Positions 12,775-24,188 of a DNA stretch of 64,000 nucleotides are shown here, one piece after another. The translations under genes were made by a program, and so were the position numbers. Every line of letters begins with the position of its first letter. Position 1 is the stretch's first letter. The notes beneath the pieces are model-generated. The model saw only the letters and a program-made list of their open reading frames with translations, made no database searches and was not told the DNA's origin. The DNA lies in assembly GCF_040712315.1 (NCBI RefSeq), contig NC_134022.1, forward strand, positions 1,798,001 through 1,862,000, given 5' to 3'. This DNA comes from Castanea sativa. Its lineage: Eukaryota; Streptophyta; Magnoliopsida; Fagales; Fagaceae.

Positions 12775-13560
12775 CAACTGTGAATCATTTTAGGCCCATA
12801 ATCCTATGCAATGTCATCTATAAAATCATTTTTAAAATTATTGTTGCCAAGCTCATGCCTCTCCTCGACAAGATTATGGGTCCGTTTGGATAGAATTTAT
12901 TGCTAAAAACTGAAAACTGAAAACACTGTAGCAAAATAATTTTTAAATGTGTGAATAGTGTTGTAGAACCCATTTTTAATAAAAAAATCGGCTGAAAAGT
13001 GAAGTTGTGGGTCCTGTGAACAGTAAACGGGATCCACAGATGTGACAAAAAGGACGAAAAAGTCAATAAATCACGGTTACTGTTCACGAATAGTAGCATG
13101 AACAGTAGCGTTGTCCCCCTGACGCGTGCAGCAGCAGCAGAAGAAAAAAAAAAAGAAAAAAAAAAGAAAGGAAACATGAAAATGCAGCTTTGCAAAACGC
13201 AACGTGCATCCAAACGGGCAATATATCACTAGCTCAGTCTGCATTCATGCCCAACCGCTGGATTGCCGAGAACTAGGTTATTGTATAGGAAGTGCTTCAT
13301 GGCTCCAAGTCTTGGAAAACAAAACCTGGATTGATGGCTATAAAGTTGGATCTACAAAAGGAATGTGATAAAGTAAGCTGAAATTTCATTCAAGTTGTCC
13401 TCATTCACCTTTGTTTCAACGAAGTGTTCATATAATGGATTCTAGCAAATGTTTGTTTTGTTTCTTTTGAGGTGCTAGTCAGTGGTGGAAAATCCGATAG
13501 TTTCAAGCCTAGCAGAGGTCTCAAAGAGGGGAACCCCTTTCCTCCTACCTATTCATTAAT
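12775..13560 (+). pseudogene. LINE reverse transcriptase fragment, split by a MITE
   Basis: Reading + strand with frame changes, the text before 12883 encodes a HFRPI.LCNVIYKII-like block and the text after 13222 an ...QSAF.PNR... block, then KLDLQKAYDK-like and GLRQGNPLSPYLF-like blocks. All are typical of plant L1 reverse transcriptase. The element at 12884-13221 interrupts it. Several frameshifts and stops make it non-functional. Confidence 0.75.
12884..13221. mobile_element. Nonautonomous DNA element nested in the LINE
   Basis: Ends GGTCCGTTTGGAT and the inverted CCCGTTTGGAT. The interior shares 'aaaactgaaaacactgtagcaaaataa'-type text with the elements at 10331 and 52929. The LINE coding text resumes on both sides, so this insertion is younger than the LINE. 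A GCAGCAGCAG plus A-rich run lies near the right end. Confidence 0.7.
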
Positions 13561-13589
13561 TTAAATTCTACTCAAACTAAAACTATTTT

Positions 13590-14420
13590 ATCAAAATTTT
13601 CTTTTTCTTTTTTGTTTTTTTTCCTCAAGTTGCATGGTTTAAAAATTATTTAAAACAAAATTTAAATTATATTCAAACTAAAAGTTTATTATAAAAAATC
13701 TATAAACTTAAATCCTACACAACCCACATTTTTGTTTTTGTTTTTTTTCCTCAAGTTGCATCTTATTAAATTAATATTAACTATATAATAAAAGTTGGAC
13801 TTAAAAGCCGTGGTTACGCCAAGTAGTTACTCTTGCTAATTAGTAAATTAATTTAATATTTTTTGTTAGGATATATTTCCTCAATTAAGGGATAATATTT
13901 AACAATTGTTTAATTTAGATAAAACTTTATAATTTAAATTTCAAAAAATTTAAATTATATTTAAACTAAAAGTCTATTATAAAAAATTTATAAACTTCAA
14001 TCCCACACAACAACCCATGTTTTATATGTAAAAAAAAAACCAATGTTTTGATTAAGGGATAATATTTAAAAATAATTCAAAACAAATTTAAATTATATTC
14101 AAAATAAAAATCTATTATAAAAAAAATTATTTTTTTCCCTCAAGTTTCATGATTTAATAATAATTTAAAACAAATTTAAATTATATTCAAACTAAAAATA
14201 TATTATAAAAAACTTATAAACTTAAATCTCATACAACCTACGTTTTTGTTTTTGTTTTTTTTTTTATCAAGTTGCATCTTATTAAATTAAATCAATATTT
14301 TATTAGGATATTAAGCTACAAAACTAATCGCTAAAGGATAAATTTAGATAAAGTTTTATCATCTAAGTTTTAAAAATTTAAATTATATTCCAATTAAAAG
14401 TCTATTATCAAAATTTTCAG
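13590..14420. repeat. AT-rich degenerate tandem array
   Basis: The core AAATTTAAATTATATTCAAAC with following AAAGTCTATTAT recurs about five to six times (near 13655, 13945, 14082, 14172, 14370), interleaved with a [31 protein letters not shown] block, at irregular 80-150 bp spacing. No coding potential. Confidence 0.7.
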
Positions 14421-14422
14421 AA

Positions 14423-14426
<4 letters not shown>

Positions 14427-14478
<52 letters not shown>
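14427..14478. repeat. (TA)n microsatellite
   Basis: About 25 uninterrupted TA repeats, 20 bp left of the LTR retrotransposon. Confidence 0.95.
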
Positions 14479-14480
<2 letters not shown>

Positions 14481-14493
14481 GTCATGACTTTTC

Positions 14494-14498
14494 AATAC
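14494..14498. repeat. Target site duplication, left copy (AATAC)
   Basis: AATAC precedes the left LTR and is repeated exactly at 26007-26011 after the right LTR, which fixes the insertion borders. Confidence 0.93.
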
Positions 14499-15302
14499 TG
14501 TAAGGACACAATTCAAATTCCCAAACTCTGACTGGTGGGAGATGGGCTTGAAAGGCCTTTCTTTACAATAAATTTGTAGAGGATGGGTTTGTAATCTAGA
14601 TTTCAAGAATGGTTTAGGCAATCAGGGAAAGGATGGGCTTTGGGCCCAATGGGACAAATTAAAGAGTTGTTTGCAAAAGTAAGACAGCGAATTCCTCCTC
14701 GGACGAAATCCGAGGATAGTTTATAATATTATTTCTTTGAGTTTGGATACAAATGTTGATTATCATCTACTATTGGCTCTCTCTCTTCTACTCAAAAAGC
14801 CCTGCCCCTTTCTCATATGTCTTCCCTTCTATTTATACTCATTTCCTTCTCTTCATCATCTTCCACTTTATGGTTGCAATCCTCATTCCGGATACTTGTC
14901 CCATCCATTCTTCCCTAAAGCCCGCTGGGATTAGGGACCAAGTTCCAAGCTCCATGCTCAGGTCCCATCCTTCCATCTATACAGTCAGCATATCAATTAC
15001 AGAGCTTTTAATGTATGGGCGGTGGTAGCAGCTTTACTTTAGACATTCCACCGCTCTTTCTATTGTCTTCCACGTGTACTGTGTATTCCCATAATCGTAG
15101 GATTCTTTATAATATAACCCGGGGACACTAAACTTCTCTTCCCATGTCCTCGGCCTAATAATCCGAGGACAAATCTACTCCTCGGACGTATTTGGACATT
15201 TAGATACTGCATGATCATTTTGATGTCTTCGGATTTGGGTTTCCAGCCCAAAAGACTTCGTTGGGCTATCCTTCATAAATTACTGGGCTCAATACCCCTA
15301 CA
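14499..15302 (-). repeat. LTR (3' LTR in element orientation)
   Basis: 804 bp, starting TGTAAGGACAC and ending CCCCTACA on the + strand. It is the same length as the other LTR, with ten substitutions and no indels between them. Confidence 0.95.
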
Positions 15303-15316
15303 ATAGCCCCTCGAGA
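15303..15316 (-). promoter_or_regulatory. Putative polypurine tract
   Basis: On the element strand, CTCGAGGGGCTAT abuts the start of the 3' LTR (TGTAGGGG), the place where plus-strand DNA synthesis is primed. The purine run is short. Confidence 0.45.
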
Positions 15317-15580
15317 TTCTTTATTTTTTCACCTCGGGAGAAAAATAGAATCTCGACTTAAAAGACCTTTTTACCCTGCAGAATCTTGGCAATATTGCTG
15401 ACGGAAATAACTTCTGAATTACCCATCGCGTGTTCCCGATGCTTCGGTATGCGAAACGCCCCCGAATTAATTGTTGGCGCCTCTATGTCTCCCACGTTTC
15501 AATGATGTGACACATATCCAACGGTCGAGAGCGATTCCTGTGTTGAGGCGGGAATTCACCTGCTTCAAAACACCTTTTGA

Positions 15581-15590
15581 TATATAAATA
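15581..15590 (+). promoter_or_regulatory. TATA-like box for the antisense gene
   Basis: TATATAAATA lies 274 nt upstream of the antisense ATG, outside the LTR, and is followed by a pyrimidine-rich leader. This is the expected layout for an independent RNA polymerase II promoter. Confidence 0.45.
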
Positions 15591-15863
15591 CTAACTTTCT
15601 TCAAAATTCTTCACACTACAGTAACCTCATAACGTACCTGCCATACTTTCCATCTTCCCATACTTTCTCTTTCTATCAAGTACCCTGTCCGAGGTGACCG
15701 TGCTTTCTTCTTTTTCAAAAGTAAGTTCTTCAATACTCTTTTCCCTCCTTATCAGCTTTTTGTTTCTTTTGTTTCTTTTCCTTCCCATCTTCTCTTTTTC
15801 TCTGTATCTTTCATCCTCGGCGTAGTTCTTTGTTAGTTTTCTTCACACCCCCTTTTTTCAAAG

Positions 15864-18488
15864 ATGGGTAGATTTGCGTCCCTGGTGGATTCAAACGAAA
15901 AGATAGAGCATTTTAAGGTTAAGTACAAAATTCCCTTGGATGTATCTATTAGGTACTGTAATGAGGAAGAATGTTATACAAAAAGAAAAACGGGGGAAGT
16001 TGTAATCCCGATGATTGCGTTCATCGAAGGGGGAATGAAAATCCCCATGGGAACCGTGACTAGGGATTATCTTAGGGCTTTTAGATTAGCTCCCACCCAG
16101 TGCGCCCCAAATGTCTTTAGGATCCTAGGTTCTATAGATGCCTTAAATGAGAAGATGAACCTCGGGCTCACTCACCACGACATGAACTAGGTTTATAACC
16201 TCCATTACCTAAGCAAAAAAGACGAATATTACCTAAAATCTAGATACCCAGAAGTTAGGCTAATTCAATGCCTGCCTGAATCAAATAAAGGCCTAAAAAA
16301 CGACTTCCTGATCGTATCAGGAAATTGGCACGACGGCCTCCCCTGCCCGACAAGGGAAGGGACTCCAGGTGAAGTTTCTTTTACATACTATTATCCTTTG
16401 TCTTTTTACTTATTCTTACCCTCTTTTACTTGGATAACTCTATAGATCCACACGCCGCGGATCGTCATCCTAGTCTTGTTGATTTCGGACGGTTGGATAG
16501 GATCCTACAAGCTGAGGTTTTCGTGCATACTGACGGCCAACTCCGAGCGGCTCATCTGATCCTCGGCTACACTCCGATATCCAAAGCTTTTCAGGCGCCG
16601 AAGTGCGTGATCAAAGCCCACGATCCTCGTCTTCCTCGGATTAGCGTTGCCGTTGAAGGTTTCTTGCTACCGGAGGGGACTACCATTCCTCAAGGCACTT
16701 TGGTCACCCAACCAATCCAACCACCACAATTCGTTCCAGTTGGGATTCCCACAGTCCCTTTCTCCACACAATCAACCTCTGGTGAAGCTGCGTCTTCCTA
16801 CCCTACCATAAAGGAAGAAGAAGAAGAAATACTTGAGGTATTAGATTCCGAGGACGAGTTTGAGGTTTTTAATCAACCCTACTCTCCTGAAGATTCAACT
16901 CCCATCTTCGGCACCTCTACACAAATCTCAAAGGCTACTACTCAAGAACCTGACAACATGGGCATTCAACGTAAGATTAAGCCCAGCCTAAAAGATGTCC
17001 TCGAGGGCGCTGACAAGGGCCCTAGAGTCCAAGAACCTCCTAAAGAGTTGCGCCCTCGGACTCAAGAAAAGGGTGCTGACAAAGGCCCTGAAACTAGGCT
17101 CCCTCCTCCTCCCCTATCCTCCCAAACTCAACGCACCAACATAGCTGATCTTAAAAGAAAAAGGGATCAGCCGAAAGGGAAGGAAGTGGTGGAGGCAGGA
17201 AAGGGCTCTCTTTCCAAGGAGCTTGAGGTGGAAAAGGGTGGAAAGCAGGCTCGCACCATGCAGACTAGGTCGGAAAGAAGAACCGAACAACAGGTGGCCG
17301 TACGCGCCCCTGTATGGCTTCCTGACATTTTCATGGACGACGAGGCCATCACCGTGGACGCGTCCATCAGAAACTCCGATGAAGGGACAACTGCATGCGT
17401 CGCAGATGCATTGGAGCAGGCGTTGTTACTCCCCGAAGACATGGTTGAGCTGAGAAAGAAAAGGGACCACACCGTTTTTATGACTTTGAAGAAGGAGCTT
17501 GCAATGGTGAGTTTTTTCCTCTAAAATCTTGGCTACTATTTTTATTACATATATATATATATATGTCTAAGTTTTATATGTTTCGTTCGTAGGCCGTTCA
17601 ATCTGCCCATAGGGCAAAAGAGATTGCCATCAGCTCCTACAAAACTCTGAGGGCCGAGGAATTCAGGCGTGAAACCGCCCAAAAGATCTCGGACCTTCAC
17701 AAGAAGAAACTGCAGGAGGTCACAGCAAAGTTGGCTAAGGCAGAGAGTGATAAGGCAGGCTTAGAGGCTGATATGAAAACAACGACTAAACAGGCCGAGG
17801 ATCAGCGCCTAATGCTCCGTCAAGCCGACGATAACTTCTCAGCAGCACGAAGGCTCGTAGAGGATCTCAAGAAAGATCTGAACGAGTCTGAGATGGCCAA
17901 AGAGGAGGCCATCAAGGGCAAAGAGGAAGCCTTTGAGGAGAAGAAAAAGGCTGAGAAAGCAAAAGAAGAGGCCGAGATCTTAAGGGACCAAGCCGAACAA
18001 GACGGTTATGATATAGGTGTGAAAGAGGTCACTGAAACTTTCAAGGCTCAGGTTCCCGAGGTATGTAGGCATTACTGCCTCCAAGTGTGGAAGGAGGCAC
18101 TTTTCCAAGCTGGGGTTGATGCCTCTTCCACTCTTTGGAAAGCAGAGAGTGTCTACTATCCTCCTGCAATTCGAGCTTCTACCATTCCTGAAGCTGCCCA
18201 AGAAGCTGCCTAGGGATCATCTGAGGATAAGGGGGTGATTTGGCTGAAGACTCAACTCTTCCTGAAGATGCTCCTAGACAAGTTGATCCAGCACAAGAAA
18301 AGGCACTTGAAGACGTACAGCCCTCAAGTGACCTTCAGGAATCTTCAAAGGATGAGTTGGGTGATCAAGCTAATCCAATAACTTTGATAGATGATCCTAA
18401 AGGCAAAGGAATTGCCGTTGAGTCCTCGGTTCAGCTTCCATCTCCTCAAGACCCCAAAGGCCCTCTGAAGATTAAGCTGAAACAGTGA
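15864..18488 (+). pseudogene. Antisense intron-containing gene (aORF) of the retrotransposon
   Basis: Three exons read + strand, opposite to gag-pol: 15864-16368, 16446-17506, 17593-18213 (stop TAG). Junctions CCAG|GTGAAG...CTATAG|ATCC and AATG|GTGAGT...CGTAG|GCC keep phase, giving about 728 codons. One in-frame TAG sits in exon 1 (16188-16190) with coding text continuing past it. Exon 1 encodes a basic domain with an IPMIAFIEGGMKIPMG stretch and, past the stop, a block containing NLHYL and YYLKSRYPEVR. Exon 2 is Pro/Ser/Glu-rich and low-complexity. Exon 3 is a Lys/Glu/Ala-rich coiled coil (about residues 530-660). After the final stop a further acidic, Pro-rich reading frame (18240-18488) continues in another phase, ending KLKQ, suggesting a frameshifted tail. 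Function unknown; antisense genes of this kind are known in the Tat lineage. Confidence 0.75.
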
Positions 18489-18872
18489 CTGCTTGTTGTC
18501 TTTCCTTTCTTTATTTTTATTTTATTTTATCTCTAAGTGTAATACCTAAGTGTAATTGCAAAAGTACTATTGGAATCTAATATAAGCATGAATGTTGTTT
18601 TCCTTGTTTAGATGATTCTTACTTTTTTTGCTTTATTTTGATCATATTGTTCAAAAAGTACCATCTTTTTGCTCTTTACCAAAGTTAATAGCAATAACCT
18701 GAATTGAAATTGATACTCCAAGAAGGTTTAGTTATGCCGGGAACTGCATTAAGTGATGCATTTAAGTAATTGATTCTTCATTTTGGATCTCTAGTTGAAC
18801 TATGTAAAAATAAGGCATATGGTCTTTTAACTTAGGTATGCAAAGATTTGATGTTTTGACAAAAAAGAAAAG

Positions 18873-19735
18873 AAATGTTAATTATTCCCAAGTAAATGAT
18901 CCAAGGACCAGGCCTAACTTAGGTTTTGTTTAACACTTGGTAAAGAATATCAATTTAGACGAGGTATGTGGTCCGAGGATTCAGGCATACCAAACTTCAG
19001 CTTGATACTTAGGCGAATAAATTGAAATGTTAATTTTCCCAAAGTAGATGATCCGAGGACCAGCCGTAACTTAGGTTCTGTTTAACACTTGGTAAAGAAT
19101 ATCAATTTAGACGAGGTATGTGGTCCGAGGATCCAGGCATACCAAGCTTCAGCTTGATACTTAGACGAATAAATTGAAATGTTAATTTTCCCAAAGTAGA
19201 TGATCCGAGGACCAGACGTAACTTAGGTTCTGTTTAACACTTGGTAAAGAATATCAATTTAGACGAGGTATGTGGTCCGAGGATCCAGACATACCAAGCT
19301 TCAGCTTGATACTTAGATGAATAAATTGAAAATGTTAATTTTTCCAAAGTAGATGATCCGAGGACCAGACGTAACTTAGGTTCTGTTTAACACTTGGTAA
19401 AGAATATCAATTTAGACGAGGTATGTGGTCCGAGGATCCAGGCATACCAAGTTTCAGCTTGATACTTAGACGAACAAATTGAAATGTTAATTTTCCCAAA
19501 GTAGATGATCCGAGGACCAGACGTAACTTAGGTTCTGTTTAACACTTGGTAAAGAATATCAATTTAGACGAGGTATGTGGTCCGAGGATCCAGGCATACC
19601 AAGCTTCAGCTTGATACTTAGACGAACAAATTGAAATGTTAATTTTCCCAAAGTAGATGATCCGAGGACCAGACGTAACTTAGGTTCTGTTTAACACTTT
19701 AGTAAAGTATATCAATTTAGACGAACGAAGATAAT
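18873..19735. repeat. 152-bp tandem repeat array, about six units
   Basis: The motif ATCCGAGGACC recurs at 19051, 19203, 19356, 19508 and 19660, with a diverged first copy at 18899: periods of 152, 152, 153, 152 and 152 bp. Inner units are nearly identical; the first is the most diverged and the last is cut short where pol's 3' end begins. It lies exactly between the 3' ends of the antisense gene and gag-pol. Tandem arrays in this position are known in Tat/Ogre elements and can seed satellites. Confidence 0.95.
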
Positions 19736-19781
19736 GAACGCAATGCAGTTTACAACAAAAAACGGCCGAAGTGCCTTTTAT

Positions 19782-20264
19782 TTAGTAATAGTACCTTCGT
19801 AGATTATTTACATTCCAGGGATGTTGTACAACACGTTCGTCCAAATCTTCCAGATTGTAGGCCCCTATTCCTGCGACCGAAGTAATACGATAAGGTCCTT
19901 CCCAGTTGGGCCTCAATTTTCCCCACGCAGGATTCTTCGTCGTGCCCAAAACTTTCCTTAATACTAAGTCACTAGGTCCAAAAGGTCGAAGTTTCACATG
20001 AGAATCATACCCCTGCTTGAGCTTATGTTGATAATAAGCTAGTTGAACCATGGCATTTTCTCGCCGTTCCTCAACTAAGTCTAAGTTCCTCATTAATAGG
20101 TCATCATTGCTATTTGGAATGAAGGAGCTTTTCTTCAGGGTTGGGAACCCAGTTTCTAAGGGTATTACTGCCTCGGCTCCATAAGTCATGGCGAAGGGTG
20201 TTTCACCTGTGGATCTTTGTGGTGTAGTTCGATACGTCCACAAGACATGTGGCAGTTCTTCCAC
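19782..20264 (-). pseudogene. Integrase C-terminal part of retrotransposon pol
   Basis: Continues in the same frame after the stop at 20265-20267. It encodes the end of the integrase core (ELPHVLWTYRTTP, GETPFAMTYG) and the C-terminal domain (GPYRI, NLRRYYY then stop). No chromodomain follows, as expected for Tat rather than chromoviruses. Confidence 0.9.
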
Positions 20265-21245
20265 CTACCTCCCCTTGGCGTCACCCAACCTCTTTTTGAG
20301 TCCGCTCACTATTACTTTGTTGACAGCCTCGGCTTGCCCATTTCCTTGGGGATAAGCCGGAGTGGAATATCTATTCGTGATGCCCAGATCACAGCAGTAT
20401 TTCCGAAAGGCTTTGCTATCAAATTGTAAACCATTATCTGAAATGAGAGTATGAGGGATGCCGAACCTGGTAACGATATTCTTCCATACAAACTTTTTTG
20501 CTTCCATGTCTCTGATATTTGATAATGGCTCGGCTTCAACCCATTTGGTGAAATAATCTGTTCCCACGAGGAGCCACCATCTGTTTCCTGTTGCTTTGGG
20601 AAAGGGTCCAACAATGTCCAAGCCCCATTGAGCAAAAGGCCATGGGCTAGATAGAGGATTCAGGACTCCCCCTGGTTGATGTATATTTGGAGCGAACCTT
20701 TGACATTGGTCACACTTCTTTGCATAATCTTGCGCCTCCCTCTGCATATTTGGCCACCTATAGCCCTGAGTAAGGGCTCTGTGAGCTAAAGACCTTCCCC
20801 CTGTGTGACTTCCGCAAATCCCTTCGTGTAACTCTTCCAAAAGTAGCTCCGTTGCCTCGGGGTGCATGCATAACAAATATGGTCCCGAAAAGGAACGTTT
20901 GTACAATTTCTGGTCCTCGGATAACCAGAAACGAGTGGCTTTCCTGCGAACTTTATCTGCTTCAGCTTTTTCTCCAGGCAGGATGTCATTTCTGAGAAAT
21001 GTTACTATTTGATCCATCCAACTAGGCCCTTTCCTAATTTGAAGAATTTGAGTGGAGTTACCATCCGTCCCAGTGGGTTTCAACAGATCTTCAACGAGGA
21101 TAACTCGTGGTAGACTTTGTGCTGAGGACGTTGCGAGCGTGGCTAATGAGTCGGCATGGGTATTGCCACATCTGGATACATGCAATAGTAAAAAAGACTC
21201 AAATTTAGATTGCATATGCCTGACCTGGGTTAGGTATTCTCGCAT
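20265..21245 (-). pseudogene. RNase H tail and integrase core of retrotransposon pol
   Basis: In frame with the upstream pol segment. The 326-codon stretch shows the end of the archaeal-type RNase H, then the integrase zinc finger (H140, H147, C178, C181) and catalytic D210, D270 and E306 of this segment, with 35 residues between the second D and the E. The catalytic triad is intact; the reading frame stops at 20265 (TAG). Confidence 0.92.
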
Positions 21246-21392
21246 TCTGGAATCCCTTGCTTCTAGCTTCCCTTCTACTTAGCCTACCACCAATAGTGAA
21301 TCCGAGAACATTTGCACCGTCTTTCCTCCCATTTTATGAACCATGTTCATCCCTGCGAGGACGGCCTCATACTCTGCTTCGTTGTTGGTGGC

Positions 21393-24155
21393 CTAGAATC
21401 CTAATCTCAAAGATTTCTCAAAAGTAATTCCCTCTGGGGATATCAAAACTAGCCCTATACCAGATCCCCTCTGATTTGCTGCTCCATCAACATGGACTTT
21501 CCATAATGGAGGCCCTTCGCACGAAATCATGCCTACTGACTTTTTACCTATGCCTTCTTGATAGTCTTCTAACGAAGGCTCAGCAAATTCCGCCACAAGG
21601 TTCGCGATGACCTGTCCCTTTATAGAGGTGTGATGCATATATTTGATATCGAAAGCTCCTAGGACAGTTCCCCATTTGGCAATTCTTCCCATATAATCTG
21701 CATTTCGCAGAATCGATTTAAGAGGGAGTTGTGTAAGAACAACAACCGTATGAGAATGGAAGTAATGGGGAAGTCTTCGTGTAGCATGTACCACTGCCAA
21801 GATAGCTTTTTCCAGTGGCAAATAACTCAGCTCGGCCTCATGCAGAGATTTGCTTACATAATAAACCGGTCTCTGGATATTATTGTCATGTCGGATAAGA
21901 ACTAAACTAACTGCATGGTTAGCTACTGCAATATATGCAAACAGAATTTCATCAACTTCTGGTCGAGACATAACTGGCGGTCGCGAGAGATATTCTTTAA
22001 GCTGTTGGAAAGCCACCGCGCATTCCTCGGTCCATTCAAAACCCTTCCATTTATTCAGTAATTGAAAGAAAGGTCTGCATCTGTCCGTGGACCGAGATAT
22101 AAATCGGTTGAGAGCAGCAGTCATACATGTTAGCCTCTGCACTTCTTTAGGATTCCGAGGTGGGTGTAAGCTGTTTATTGCCTTCACCTGAGCAGGATTC
22201 ACTTCAATTCCCCGATGAGTCACCATATATCCTAGAAACTTGCCCGATCCCACACCAAAAGAGCATTTAGAGGCATTGAGCCGCAATTTATACTCTCTTA
22301 CCTTTTGAAAAGTGTTGCTCAGATCTTCTAGATGTGCAGAAACTTCTTTACTCTTTACCACCATATCGTCCACGTATACCTCAATAGTTTTTCCTAGCTG
22401 TGCCTCAAACATTCTCGTCATTATCCTTTGGTAGGTAGCCCCTGCGTTTTTCAAACCAAAGGGCATTACCTTATAATGATAATTTCCCGTAGGAGTGACG
22501 AATGCAGTCTTCTCCTGGCCCTCAACGGCCAAAGGTATCTGGTGATAACCTTGGAAAGCATCAAGAAAACTCATCCGAGGATGTCCAACAGTAGCGTCAA
22601 CCAATTGATCAATCCGAGGCATTGGGAATGAGTCATTCGGGCAAGCTTTGTTTAAATCTGTGAAGTCTACACAAACTCTCCATTTCCCATTCTTCTTTTT
22701 CACCACCACCGTATGGGCTAACCATTCAGGATAAAACACTTCTTTGATAGCACCTGCCTTTTTGAGTTTGAGCACTTCCTCTTTTACGGCTTCGAAATGT
22801 TCTTTGGAGGACCGCCGAGGTGGTTGCCTCCTTGGTACCACAGTTGGATTGACCTTTAAATGATGACATATGAAGCTCGGATCAACCCCAAGGGCCTCAT
22901 ACGCATTCCAAGCAAATACATCTATATTTTTCCTTAAAAATAAAATCAGCTCTGTCTTCTCTTCCTGTGGCAATTGAACTCCAACCTGAAAGAACTTCTC
23001 AGGGTCATTGTCTATGAGAATTTTCTCCAATTCTTCACATACCGCTTCATCTATCTTGGCTGCGTCAAGAGACTTTGATTCTTCACATACCGCTTCATCT
23101 ATCTTGGTTGCGTCAAGACACTTTGATTGATATGCTTCTCCGTTAGCCGAGGCCGAGGAATCTGGCTCTGGTCGACGCAGAATTGCAGCCGTGACACACT
23201 GTCGGGCCACAGATTGACTCCCAAGTAACTCCACCACCTGGTCTCCAGAATGAAATTTAACTTTGACATGCAAGGTTGAGGAAACAGCCCCTAACGCATG
23301 CAGCCAAGGTCTCGCTACAATAGCCGTATAGGGAGAATAAGCATCGACCACGATGAAATCTACGTCTACCACCTCCGGACCTGATTGCATAGGCAGTCTA
23401 ATTTGTCCCTTCGGAATGACAGCTTTCCCTTCGAAGCTTATCAAGGGTGAGTCATATGCCATAAGATCTTCAACCCTTAAATTCAAGCCTCTAAATAGGT
23501 CAGGGTACATGATATCTGCGCCATTGCCTTGATCAACCATTACCCTCTTTACATCATAGTTCCCTATTCTGAGGGTTACCATTAAGGCATCATCATGATG
23601 CTGGATGGTTCCCATCTTGTCCTCTTCAAAGAAACTTAGGACTGGCAGGATGCTTGCCTTAATCCTCTTCGGTTGATCTCGTGACTCTTCGGCCAATGTT
23701 CGAGCCACTGACATTACCCTGAAAGGAGCTGAGCCAGTCCTTCCAGGTGCTGCAAAAATGACATTGATAGTACCTAGAGGAGGTCTCGACGAAGGGCCGT
23801 CGTGGTTTGCTACTCCTGATTGGTTTCCTCGCCCATTAGGTTGGTACAGGAACTGCTTCAGCTTTCCCTCTTTAACCAATTGTTCCAAATGATTCCACAA
23901 AGTGCGACAATCCTCGGTGGTATGACCCCTCTCCTGGTGGTAATGGCAATGGAGATTTTGGTTGCGTCTCAAAGGGTCCCCTGCCATTTTATTTGGCCAT
24001 TTGAAAAAAGGCTCATGCCTTATTTTCTCCAACAACTGCTGCACCGGCTCCCTGAAGACGGTGTTGACCACTTGTGGGGGTATGTGACCAGCCTGCCTGG
24101 AAAAATCCCGTGCAGGCCTACTGTTGTTGTATCTGTCCGACCTGAAATCCCTCAT
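21393..24155 (-). pseudogene. Gag zinc knuckle, protease, reverse transcriptase, RNase H of retrotransposon
   Basis: 920 codons, same frame as gag and as the integrase segments. Residues 70-83 form the Cys/His knuckle CHYHQERGHTTEDC; D208 in VDQGNGAD is the protease aspartate, with N where S or T is usual; YVDD at 594-597 is the reverse transcriptase active site; a gypsy-type RNase H follows at about 690-800; VHVDGAANQRGSG near 885 begins the second, archaeal-type RNase H. A 16-residue direct duplication (KIDEAVCEE twice, about residues 344-375) lies between protease and RT. Two in-frame stops interrupt the second RNase H (TAG at 21393-21395, TAA near 21280). Confidence 0.93.
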
Positions 24156-24188
24156 TTCTTGTGGGATAACCTTCGCCTTGCCTTTTCC

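Noticed and set aside
12818..13213. 131-residue - strand frame rich in Phe/Ser
   Set aside because: It lies across the MITE and LINE on the wrong strand; A/T runs explain the Phe/Lys content.
15060..15251. Reading frames inside the LTRs, mirrored at 25764-25973 and other frames
   Set aside because: Present in both LTRs simply because the LTRs are identical repeats; no domain.
17167..17472. Reading frame opposite to exon 2 of the antisense gene, Ser-rich
   Set aside because: A shadow of the coding exon; no domain.
18873..19735. Regular repeats as a CRISPR-like array
   Set aside because: The units are contiguous 152-bp copies without unique spacers, inside a plant retroelement.
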